A stretch of 33,530 bases of DNA from Candidatus Dormiibacterota bacterium (GTDB taxonomy: Bacteria > Chloroflexota > Dormibacteria > Aeolococcales > Aeolococcaceae), in NCBI GenBank assembly GCA_003132525.1, contig PKXZ01000041.1:1-33530 (forward strand), written 5' to 3'. Shown here piece by piece: positions 9,273 to 16,088 of the stretch (the stretch's first letter is position 1; each line of letters starts with the position of its first letter). Under the pieces are notes generated by a model. That model did no database searches. It saw only the letters and a list, made by a program, of their open reading frames with translations, and was not told where the DNA came from. The translations under genes and the position numbers were made by a program.

Positions 9273-9722
9273 ATGGCCCAGGTGCTCCGTCGCCGCGGGC
9301 GGATCCAGGTAAAGGTGGACAAGCGCGAACGCGAGGCGCTGATCGGGATCATCGATTCCCTGAGCCCCCGGCTTGCCGCGCCGCTGGCGTCGGCGCCGCG
9401 TGCGTATGACGACGCGAAGCTCCAGGCCGAGTACGACCGCTGGGTCCGGCCGGACATCGAGAAGGGCCGCGAGGTGGACCTGACCATGGTCCGCAACGCG
9501 CTCAGCGCCGGCGAGGACACCCTCCCGCTCACCGAGGCGCAGACGATGGCCTGGCTGAGGGCCTTCAATCACCTCCGTGTCGCCGCGGGCGAGATCCTCG
9601 GGATCGAGGGTGACGGCTGGGAGGACACGGCGACGGACGCCACCAAGCAGCGCCCGGAGTACGGGGTGCTCCTCGCGCTGGGCTATCTCCAGGAGGAGCT
9701 GGTCGCGGCGCTGGACTCTTAA
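9273..9722 (+). CDS. DUF2017 family protein
   Basis: A 149-residue protein with no catalytic motif that I recognise. Its content and position directly after clpS (20-base gap) match the DUF2017 family, which follows clpS in many actinobacteria. It is mostly helical and rich in charged residues, with a conserved-looking core YDRWVRPDIEKGREVDLT and a C-terminal MAWLRAFNHLRVAAGEILGI. GGAAGG lies about 10 bases before the ATG at 9273. It is likely cotranscribed with clpS. A link to Clp proteolysis is inferred only from gene order. Confidence 0.85.
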   Translation: MAQVLRRRGRIQVKVDKREREALIGIIDSLSPRLAAPLASAPRAYDDAKLQAEYDRWVRPDIEKGREVDLTMVRNALSAGEDTLPLTEAQTMAWLRAFNHLRVAAGEILGIEGDGWEDTATDATKQRPEYGVLLALGYLQEELVAALDS

Positions 9723-9730
9723 GAGAGTCA
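9715..9730. terminator. Short hairpin at the DUF2017 stop, between convergent genes
   Basis: GACTCT-TAAG-AGAGTC is a perfect 6-base stem whose loop holds the DUF2017 TAA stop. It lies between convergently transcribed genes. There is no T-tract, so termination is uncertain. Confidence 0.3.
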
Positions 9731-9790
9731 GGGCCGGGTAGGCGCGGCTGTCCCGGGGGAGCCGGCGGCATTGGGTGAGGTGCTCGCCAG

Positions 9791-11086
9791 TTACCCGTTT
9801 GGGTTCGTGTAGACGTGCACATCGTCACCACCGTCGACTCCGACGCAGAAGCTGGTGTTGGGACAGGAGACGCCGACTATTGCATCCGCGCTTTGCACCG
9901 TCACCCGCATCTGAACCCATGCGGACGATCCGCCCAGAGGATCGTGGGACACGAAAACAGCACCCGCCGGACCGCCGACGATGCAGAAGTCCCGAGCGAG
10001 GCAGGAGATGCTGTCCAGCGACGTCGTACCGTCGAGCCTCGTGACCCTCCAGGCGCTCGCACGGCCGGTTGGGTCCGTCGACGTGACGACGTCCCCCTGC
10101 CGCGTGATAGCGGCGCAGAAGGTCACGGTCGGGCACGAGATGGCCGAGATGGAATTGGCGGCTGGGAGCACCGCGTGGGTGATCGTCCATCCACTCGCAG
10201 TCCCGCCGGGAACAGTGGAAGTGAGAACGTCACCAGACCCGTCCGCCGCAACGCAGAACGAACGGCTCGGGCACGAGACGGCGGTGAGTGCAGATGCGCC
10301 AGGCAGCTCGGTGCCGCCCACGGAGCCCCCGTTAGCCCCGGTCTCCGTGTACGTCGCCACATAGCCGGCATTCGTCGCGGCGGGAAGGCCCGGAATCTGA
10401 CCGGTGAATCCCCCAACGATGAAGCAGACTGCTAGATCGCACGAGATCCCAGCGATGCTCAGATGACCCGAGTCAGGGGATCCGAGCCCGTCGATTCGGA
10501 GCGTACCGAGCGCACCGTTCGCCTGCGGTAGTGTCGTGGCGACGTCGCCACTCTGACCCACCACCACGCATCGGGTCGGGTCGACGGCGCATGAGACGCC
10601 AACTGCTGGCGTCGTGAAGACCTTGATGCCCCCGTCGGATGGCAATGCCGAAGCACCCGATTTCCGACAACACGGTGGCACGACGTCGTTCACCCATGGC
10701 ACCCATGCATTCGCGCCGCCACCCGGATCGGCAGAGGTGAACAGATCACCGCCCTGATCGAACGCGACGCAGTAACCGGATTTGAGGCACGCGACGCCGC
10801 TCAGACCGCCGGCAACGCCCAGGAGGTGAATCGACTTCCAGTCCGCTGCTGGGCGCGCTGCTGGGCGCGCTGGTGCCGGCGGTGCGACCGACGCGCTGCG
10901 CAAAGCGATGGAGACGCCGACGATCGCACCGCTGATCACGATCACCGTGGCTGCGAACGCTGTGACCGCTTTCCACGACCCGGTGGTCGTGCGGTCGTTG
11001 GGGCGGCGTCGGGGAACGCGCTCGGCGTCCGCAAGCAGGGACTTGGTCAGCGTGCTCGCGCGCTCGTCGAAGGTGGGCACCATCAT
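9791..11086 (-). CDS. Membrane-anchored seven-repeat (SC..FC) protein, probable ECF-sigma partner
   Basis: From the ATG at 11086 the protein has about 431 residues: a cytoplasmic stretch of about 35 residues, one TM segment (VTAFAATVIVISGAIVGVSIAL), a Pro/Ala linker and a large exported domain. That domain has seven repeats headed VACLKSGYC, VSCAVDPTRC, ISCDLAVC, VSCPSRSFC, ISCPTVTFC, ISCLARDFC and VSCPNTSFC, most followed by GDVxTSxDPxG...AW. Seven repeats with paired Cys suggest a disulfide-stapled seven-bladed propeller (inference). The ATG overlaps the sigma-factor TGA as ATGA, with CAGGAG 8 bases upstream, so the two are translationally coupled. The layout (short cytoplasmic part, one TM, external domain) is that of an anti-sigma/sensor, but no ZAS or RskA motif is visible. 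Confidence 0.8.
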   Translation of the reverse strand: MMVPTFDERASTLTKSLLADAERVPRRRPNDRTTTGSWKAVTAFAATVIVISGAIVGVSIALRSASVAPPAPARPAARPAADWKSIHLLGVAGGLSGVACLKSGYCVAFDQGGDLFTSADPGGGANAWVPWVNDVVPPCCRKSGASALPSDGGIKVFTTPAVGVSCAVDPTRCVVVGQSGDVATTLPQANGALGTLRIDGLGSPDSGHLSIAGISCDLAVCFIVGGFTGQIPGLPAATNAGYVATYTETGANGGSVGGTELPGASALTAVSCPSRSFCVAADGSGDVLTSTVPGGTASGWTITHAVLPAANSISAISCPTVTFCAAITRQGDVVTSTDPTGRASAWRVTRLDGTTSLDSISCLARDFCIVGGPAGAVFVSHDPLGGSSAWVQMRVTVQSADAIVGVSCPNTSFCVGVDGGDDVHVYTNPNG

Positions 11087-11664
11087 CGTTCGGCCTCCTG
11101 ACTGTCGCTCCACTGCATGCGGGTGGCGAGACGCCGCCGAGCTGCACGGAGTTGGATCTCCACGGTTCGGGGCGAGCAGCCGAGCGCGGCTGCGGTCTGT
11201 GCGGTGCTGAGGTCCTCGCCGTAGAAGAGCACGACGGTTGCGCGCATGCGGGGCGGAAGGCTCTGCAGCGCGGCGTGCCAGTCGAGCACCCCGACGCTCG
11301 GCTCCCAGCTCTCACTCGGCGTGGGCTGCCACGCGCGGGCGAGCCTGCGAAGCTCGCGCGCCCACGCGCGGCGTCGTTGCAAGGCGAGCCGGACCACCAT
11401 CGTCCGCAGAAGCGGCCACGCCGGCCCGCGCAGGTAGTCCGGCTCGCGCTGGACGCGCTGGACCAGCTGCAGAAAGGCGTCATGAGCGAGGTCCTCTCCG
11501 GCAGCGTTATCGCCGGAGAGGACCGTTCCCAGTGCGACGAGCCTCTGGATCTCCGCAGCGTAGACGTCGTTGAGCGATCCACCGTCGTGGGCCGCGTCGC
11601 CGGCGGGCTGCCCCGCGGTTGCTTTGCCTTCCCGAGCCAAGGCGAACATCGCCGCGTCGCTCAT
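11083..11664 (-). CDS. ECF-type RNA polymerase sigma factor
   Basis: A sigma-70 family ECF factor of about 193 residues. Region 2 is near residues 35-90 (VYAAEIQRLVALGTVLSGDNAAGEDLAHDAFLQ in parts), with the DxAHDAFL helix typical of sigma-2. Region 4 is near 135-185 (LPPRMRATVVLFYGEDLS, then a helix-turn-helix ALGCSPRTVEIQLRAARRRL). It should direct RNA polymerase to a small regulon in response to the coupled membrane protein. The ATG at 11664 is chosen over the in-frame GTG at 11667 because a -10-like TATATA lies 7 bases ahead of it. The stop overlaps the next gene's start (ATGA). Confidence 0.88.
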   Translation of the reverse strand: MSDAAMFALAREGKATAGQPAGDAAHDGGSLNDVYAAEIQRLVALGTVLSGDNAAGEDLAHDAFLQLVQRVQREPDYLRGPAWPLLRTMVVRLALQRRRAWARELRRLARAWQPTPSESWEPSVGVLDWHAALQSLPPRMRATVVLFYGEDLSTAQTAAALGCSPRTVEIQLRAARRRLATRMQWSDSQEAER

Positions 11665-11671
11665 CACGCCT

Positions 11672-11677
11672 TATATA
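11672..11677 (-). promoter_or_regulatory. -10-like element of the sigma/sensor operon, possibly leaderless
   Basis: On the - strand TATATA ends 7 bases before the sigma-factor ATG. There is only a weak AAGG and no clear -35. A self-recognised ECF promoter (GGAAC-like) was not found. Confidence 0.35.
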
Positions 11678-11737
11678 TGCCGGTCGGGGCGCCTACCCCT
11701 TAGTTGCCCTGGCGTGGCCGGGTGCGCATGCCTGGGT

Positions 11738-12034
11738 TCAGCTTTCGGGAAACCCGTCCTTCGGGGGCCGGTAGTGCGATGCGTCGATGACCTGGTGATG
11801 GACGTCTTCCGAGGGATGCGTCTCAACCGGTGGCCAGCGCGCCCAGATATCGGCGGTCTCGTGGTCGAACCCGTCCACCAGCACCGGGATCCAGATCTGA
11901 TTCAGGAACGCCTCAACCTCGATCGGTTCCGCGAACATGCGCCAGCCCCCGCCACGTGGCGTATTGGTCAGATGCGCCTGCGCCTCCTCGTTCGAGCTCT
12001 GCGGACCCGGTGCGGGATCAGCGTGCTCCGCCAT
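11738..12034 (-). CDS. Small acidic hypothetical protein
   Basis: A 98-residue soluble protein, acidic and rich in Pro, His and Trp (FLNQIWIPVLVDGFDHETADIWARW in parts). No signal peptide, TM segment or known motif was seen. The ATG at 12034 has GAGGAGG about 8 bases upstream, a strong start signal that supports a real gene. It lies 73 bases upstream of the sigma factor on the same strand and is divergent from the lipoprotein gene. Function unknown. Confidence 0.65.
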   Translation of the reverse strand: MAEHADPAPGPQSSNEEAQAHLTNTPRGGGWRMFAEPIEVEAFLNQIWIPVLVDGFDHETADIWARWPPVETHPSEDVHHQVIDASHYRPPKDGFPES

Positions 12035-12123
12035 CGTCTCGGCCTCCTCAATGGGCAGCGGAATGCCTCATAGTGCACCACTGGGAGGCTCGTATCGGGG
12101 GACTATTAACGGAGGCGCCGCTA

Positions 12124-12702
12124 ATGACACGCAACCAATCACGCTGGATTCCCTTGACTGCCGTGGGTTTCGGCGCAATGCTCGCCGCCTGCGGCGGTTC
12201 GAGCACGCCGGCGTCATCGTCGTCGGCCGCAGGGGCGCCGACCGCGACGGCCACGGCAGCACCCACCGCGACGATCTCGATTCCCACCACCGTCGCGGCG
12301 TCCTCATCCTGCCCGTCAGGGAGCACCGTTACATCCGCGCTTGGAACCTCGGCGCTGCCGAATGCCGTCGGCATCGCCCCGACCGCGGCAACCTCGGAAC
12401 TTCCGGCCGGAGCAACCGGGATCGTCTGCGAATATCACGCAACGACGGAGAACGTGATCATCGAAGTCATCCAGAACATCCCGTCGTCCTACATCTCCGC
12501 ATACAGCTCACACTTCCCCGCCGGATTCAAGACCGTGTCCGGCGTGGGTGACCAGGCCCGTTCCTTCGACCAGGCCCTCGGCGGCGGCAAGGACAATGAA
12601 GGCGTCGTGGCCACGCAGGGCACGACCCTGGTGGTGGTCGATGCCACCGACACGCCGGCGACCATTTCTCAGATCGAGTCCCTGGTCAGCTCGCTGCTCT
12701 AG
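12124..12702 (+). CDS. Secreted lipoprotein, hypothetical
   Basis: A 192-residue lipoprotein. The N-terminus has basic residues, a hydrophobic stretch and a lipobox MLAAC-GG with the lipidated Cys near residue 23, followed by a Ser/Ala/Thr-rich linker of about 45 residues. The rest is a small globular domain with two Cys (SCPSG and IVCEYHA) that could form a disulfide. The start is the ATG at 12124 with GGAGG 9 bases upstream; the frame is open further back but looks non-coding. A -10-like TATTAA lies at 12104-12109. The 3' end overlaps the convergent PAP2-like gene by 17 bases. The family was not identified. The C-terminal region resembles uncharacterised small periplasmic domains of Terrabacteria. 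Confidence 0.75.
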   Translation: MTRNQSRWIPLTAVGFGAMLAACGGSSTPASSSSAAGAPTATATAAPTATISIPTTVAASSSCPSGSTVTSALGTSALPNAVGIAPTAATSELPAGATGIVCEYHATTENVIIEVIQNIPSSYISAYSSHFPAGFKTVSGVGDQARSFDQALGGGKDNEGVVATQGTTLVVVDATDTPATISQIESLVSSLL

Positions 12703-13279
12703 CCGCCACCCGAGGCGGCACCCGGCGGCGTCCCCGCGGCAGCCTCCGTTCCAGCCGGCTGAACACCCGTGCAACCGGCGGTAGCCCGGTGATCATCCAC
12801 GTCACCCATCCGGCAAGGACACCAACTCCCGCGCCAACGATCACATCGCTCGGGTAGTGCACTCCCACGTAGACGCACCCAAACCCCACAACGACCAGCC
12901 CCATCACAAACACCATCCCCACCCGCCTCCACGCCAGCACCCCAACCACCGCCGCCACCGCCGCAAACGCGGTAAGGCTGGAAGGAAACGAGTTGTTCGG
13001 CACATGCGGAAACAACGGCGTGAAATGCAAGGCCACAAAAGGCCTCACCTGATACGTCACCCTCCCCAACAGATGACACACCTCCTGCGTCACCCCCAAC
13101 CCCAACAAAGCCGCAATCCCCGGCCGCAACCGCCCCTCCCAAAACGACAAGACTAGAAACCCTACGGGACAAAGAATCAGGAACGCCGCGGTCCCCCAAA
13201 TAACAATGGGTGTAAGCCAGGGATTCGCCAGCGCAAACCCATGCAGCGCAGCCGAAGCCCCATCAATAAACGTAATCAT
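12686..13279 (-). CDS. PAP2-like membrane protein with altered catalytic motifs
   Basis: A multi-TM protein of the PAP2/undecaprenyl-diphosphatase fold. Three signatures can be placed: YQVRPF (motif 1), NNSFPSSLTA where active members have SFPSDHTA (motif 2), and CVYVGVHYPSDV where active members have RVYxGVHYPSD (motif 3). The motif 3 His nucleophile and Asp remain, but the motif 2 His is Leu and the motif 3 Arg is Cys, so phosphatase activity is doubtful. The ATG at 13279 gives a natural N-terminus (MITFIDGASAALHG, 197 residues); a GTG at 13327 is possible. Neither has a good Shine-Dalgarno. Its coding strand is rich in G and T at wobble sites, unlike the neighbours. The tail is Arg-rich. 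Confidence 0.75.
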   Translation of the reverse strand: MITFIDGASAALHGFALANPWLTPIVIWGTAAFLILCPVGFLVLSFWEGRLRPGIAALLGLGVTQEVCHLLGRVTYQVRPFVALHFTPLFPHVPNNSFPSSLTAFAAVAAVVGVLAWRRVGMVFVMGLVVVGFGCVYVGVHYPSDVIVGAGVGVLAGWVTWMITGLPPVARVFSRLERRLPRGRRRVPPRVAARAAS

Positions 13280-13379
13280 CACGAAGCGATACGAACGCGC
13301 AAGAACAATGGTTTCGCCACAGCACACAACGCGGGCCAGAAAGGCCCTGGCCTAGCGAGCCCTAAAGCTGGGCGGGCGG

Positions 13380-13455
13380 CGGGTGGCACCGCGGGGGGCA
13401 GCGCCGACGCGCCCAAAAGCGCGGCGGCGAGGGGTCCCCGCGGTGACAGGACCCG
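13380..13455. other. Strong nested inverted repeat with a T-box-like core, in an intergenic gap
   Basis: Between nadC and the PAP2-like gene lies a nested palindrome. The outer arms are CACCGCGGGG (13387-13396) and CCCCGCGGTG (13436-13445), a perfect 10-base stem. The inner arms CGCCG-A-CGCGC (13402-13412) and GCGCG-G-CGGCG (13119-equivalent position 13419-13429) form ten pairs with one mismatch. CGGGT (13380) and ACCCG (13451) can pair outside. On the + strand the left arm reads CGGGTGGCACCGCG, one base off the T-box consensus AGGGTGGNACCGCG. No + strand gene follows. It may be a terminator for the nadC operon (no T-tract) or an orphan RNA element. Confidence 0.45.
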
Positions 13456-13473
13456 CTAACCACAAGACCAGAC

Positions 13474-14340
13474 TCAGTAGCGAGTAACTTTCATGGAAAA
13501 GTCCAGCGCCACCGCCGAATGCGTCAGCGCCCCAACGCTGATGTAATCCGCCCCCGCAAGCGCATAAGCCCGCGCATTGGTCACCTGGACTCCCCCGCTC
13601 ACCTCAACCGTCGCACGCCCGCGAATCAACTGCATGGCCTCGCGCACCTGGCCGCAGGAGAAGTTGTCCAGCAGGATGTGCGACGCCTTGTCGGCGAGCG
13701 CCTGCTCGAGCTCCTGGAGATTGCTGACCTCGACATGGATCTCCATCTCCGGGTACGCCTTTCGGGCTGCCCGCAGCGCCGGGGTGATCCCACCGACGAG
13801 CGCGAGATGGGTGTCCTTGATCAGCACCGCGTCGTACAGCCCCATGCGGTGATTGACCGCGCCGCCCATGCGGGTGGCGTACTTCTCGATGGCGCGAAGG
13901 CCCGGTGTGGTCTTGCGGGTGTCGAGGATCTTGGCCTTGGTGCCGTCAACCGCCTTGACGTACTTGGCGGTCATCGTCGCGATACCGCTCAGATGCTGGA
14001 GGAAGTTGAGCCCAACGCGCTCCGCGGTCATCATGCCGCGCGCGGGTCCGAAGAGCCGCGCAACGATCTGATCGGCCTGGACCTTCTCCCCGTCCTTGGT
14101 CTTGGCGTCGAACTGAATGCGCTCGTCGACACGCTGAAACACGCGCTGCGCGATGCTGAGTCCCGCGATCACGCCATCCTGTTTGCAAACGATCTTGCCG
14201 CGGCAGGTCATATCCATGGGAATCACGGCCTGGGTCGTGACATCGCCAGCTCCGACGTCCTCGGCGAGCGCAGCCTCGATGAGCAAATCAATGCTCTCCG
14301 AAGAAAGCGCCTCGGTGATGGGTCTAAAGGTGACGGTCAA
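13474..14340 (-). CDS. nadC: Nicotinate-nucleotide pyrophosphorylase (carboxylating)
   Basis: Quinolinate phosphoribosyltransferase, 288 residues, converting quinolinate and PRPP to nicotinate mononucleotide in de novo NAD synthesis. Family marks: EDVGAGDVTTQAV at the N-terminus, FLQHLSGIATMTAKYV, ILDTRKTTPGLRAIEKYA with the conserved RKTTPG, GGAVNHRMGLYDAVLIKD, VEVSNLQELEQAL, ILLDNF and VEVSGGV...ISVGALTHS. The start is the TTG at 14340, which has GAGGAG about 7 bases upstream and overlaps the nadB 3' end by 17 bases. No ATG is available before the conserved N-terminus. It is the last gene of the pan-nad run. A quinolinate synthase (nadA) gene is not in the window. Confidence 0.95.
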   Translation of the reverse strand: MTVTFRPITEALSSESIDLLIEAALAEDVGAGDVTTQAVIPMDMTCRGKIVCKQDGVIAGLSIAQRVFQRVDERIQFDAKTKDGEKVQADQIVARLFGPARGMMTAERVGLNFLQHLSGIATMTAKYVKAVDGTKAKILDTRKTTPGLRAIEKYATRMGGAVNHRMGLYDAVLIKDTHLALVGGITPALRAARKAYPEMEIHVEVSNLQELEQALADKASHILLDNFSCGQVREAMQLIRGRATVEVSGGVQVTNARAYALAGADYISVGALTHSAVALDFSMKVTRY

Positions 14341-15907
14341 AGCGTGCTCCTCTGTCCTTGTGCATGACGAGATCGCCATACCATTGATCGCTTGCTTGGG
14401 GGAGATCAGAACGGAGATGGCACCCGCGGCTCTCTTCGCGAGCCAGGGCGGCCGTGCACACCAGCGACGCCGTGGAGGCCGCCGCGTGCAGCTGCATCGC
14501 GGGCAGCGTGTTGGCGCCCGCTGTCGCGGCCGCGACCTGCTCGCACTCGCGAGCCGCCGCCTGCAGGCCGGACTCATCGCGCACCACGCCGGCACCGGTC
14601 CAGAGCGTGTCGCGCAGCGTGTCCCATCCTTCACGAGGATCGACACGGGATGCGCGCGAGCTGGTGGCTCGCGTGGTCGCAGCAGCATGGGTCGGCGGCG
14701 ATTCCGCCGCCCAGCCAAGTGCGGCGTGCACCGCGCGCTGCGAGAAGACGAGCGACTCGAGCAGGCTGTTGCTCGCCAGGCGGTTGGCACCATGGACACC
14801 CGTGTACGCGACCTCGCCGCATGCATAGAGACCGGGGACGCTCGTTGCGCCGTCGAGGTCGGTCCTGACCCCACCGATCATGTAATGCGCAGCCGGCGAC
14901 ACGGGAATCGGATGGCGCGCGATGTCGAGGCCGTACCGGGCACACGTGGCAGCGATGGTGGGAAAGCGCACCGCGGCGCGAGCGCCGAGCGGTGAGCAGT
15001 CGAGGAACACGCAGGACTCGCCGCTGCGCTGCAGCTCGTCCCAGATGGCCCGGGCGACGACGTCGCGGCCAGCCAGCTCACCGCGTGGATCCGCGTCGAG
15101 CACGAATCGCTTGCCATCGCGGTTGACGATCCAGGCACCCTCGCCGCGCACCGCCTCGCTGATCAGGAACCTGGGCGCACCGTCCACCGCGAGCGCGGTC
15201 GGATGGAACTGCGCGAACTCCATGCCCGCGACGTCTGCACCGACTTCGTAGCCGAGCGCAACGCCATCACCAGTTGCGGAGTCCGGGTTGGTGCTGTTCC
15301 GCCAGAGCCTGCTCGCACCGCCACTCGCGAGCACGACCGCTCCCGACGACAGGGTGGTGGTGTGCGAGTCGGTGGGATTGGTCGTGATCGACACGCCGCA
15401 GCCGGCACCGTCTGCCGTGGTGAGGATGCCGGTGACGTCCGCATGTTCGATGACCCGCGCACCACTCGCGCGCAGGCGCCGGATCAGCGCGGTTTCCACC
15501 TCGAGCCCGGTTGCGTCGCCGCGCGCATGGAGAATGCGCGGGCGCGAGTGCGCGGCCTCCTGGGCCAGCAGCAGCTCGCCGTTCTGCGTGTCGAATGCGA
15601 CGCCCCACTCGATCAACTGCCGGATGCGGGCAGGGCCTTCCTCGACGAGCACGCGCACCGCCTCCGGATGGCAAAGCCCGCGGCCGGCGGCGATGGTGTC
15701 CTCGTAGTGCAATTCCGATGAATCCCCGTCACCAACGGCAGCGGCGATCCCGCCCTGCGCAAACCGGCTGCACCCATCATCGAGCGCGCCTTTGGTGACC
15801 ACCGCAACCCGCGCGCGCGGCGCGGCGGTGAGTGCTGCCGAGAGTCCTGCTATGCCGCTACCGACGACGACAACGTCGTAATCCGTCGGTGCGATCCCGT
15901 TGATCAC
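14324..15907 (-). CDS. nadB: L-aspartate oxidase
   Basis: A 527-residue flavoenzyme that oxidises L-aspartate to iminoaspartate, the first step of bacterial NAD synthesis. The FAD dinucleotide-binding motif is VVVVGSGIAGLSAAL (about 12-26). SRFAQGGIAAAV, ASGGASRLWRNSTNP, EFAQFHPTAL, ISEAVRGEGA, HYMIGGVRTD and GEVAYTGVHGANRLASNSLLE match the succinate dehydrogenase/fumarate reductase flavoprotein family and NadB in particular, including the substrate-contact His and Arg regions. The start is the GTG at 15907, overlapping the TGA of the upstream panD-like gene as GTGA, which implies coupling; only a weak AGGCGG precedes it. The 3' end overlaps nadC. Confidence 0.95.
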   Translation of the reverse strand: MINGIAPTDYDVVVVGSGIAGLSAALTAAPRARVAVVTKGALDDGCSRFAQGGIAAAVGDGDSSELHYEDTIAAGRGLCHPEAVRVLVEEGPARIRQLIEWGVAFDTQNGELLLAQEAAHSRPRILHARGDATGLEVETALIRRLRASGARVIEHADVTGILTTADGAGCGVSITTNPTDSHTTTLSSGAVVLASGGASRLWRNSTNPDSATGDGVALGYEVGADVAGMEFAQFHPTALAVDGAPRFLISEAVRGEGAWIVNRDGKRFVLDADPRGELAGRDVVARAIWDELQRSGESCVFLDCSPLGARAAVRFPTIAATCARYGLDIARHPIPVSPAAHYMIGGVRTDLDGATSVPGLYACGEVAYTGVHGANRLASNSLLESLVFSQRAVHAALGWAAESPPTHAAATTRATSSRASRVDPREGWDTLRDTLWTGAGVVRDESGLQAAARECEQVAAATAGANTLPAMQLHAAASTASLVCTAALAREESRGCHLRSDLPQASDQWYGDLVMHKDRGARFDRHL

Positions 15908-16080
15908 GCGATCGCCGCCTGCTCAACAAGGTGATTTGCACCCATGCGCAGCATCGTCAATGTGCAATCGCGCAGTGCTCGATCGACTATCGGCGCGCTG
16001 ACGCACGACCCCTCGAAGCCGACCGAAGCTCGCGACGTTGTGGCGCGGTGGTTTCTCGACTTCATGATGACCCGCTGCAT
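15904..16080 (-). pseudogene. panD: Truncated aspartate 1-decarboxylase (panD) N-terminal fragment
   Basis: This 58-residue frame starts with an ATG at 16080, has GGGGAG 4 bases upstream, begins 8 bases after the panC stop and ends in a TGA that overlaps the nadB GTG. Its first 26 residues line up without gaps with PanD as I recall it from E. coli: M1, R3, H11, R12, A18, E23 and the self-cleavage pair G24-S25 followed by C26 are identical (FEGSC against YEGSC). Lys9, needed for activity, is Arg and Tyr22 is Phe. After C26 the sequence drifts, with a loosely PanD-like LRMGANHLVEQAAIA, then stops. The rest of PanD (about 75 residues, with Arg54, Thr57, Tyr58, Asn72) is absent. The position panB-panC-panD is classical. 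Probably a decayed gene kept as a coupling cistron; function as a short peptide cannot be excluded. Confidence 0.7.
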
Positions 16081-16088
16081 GATCTCCC

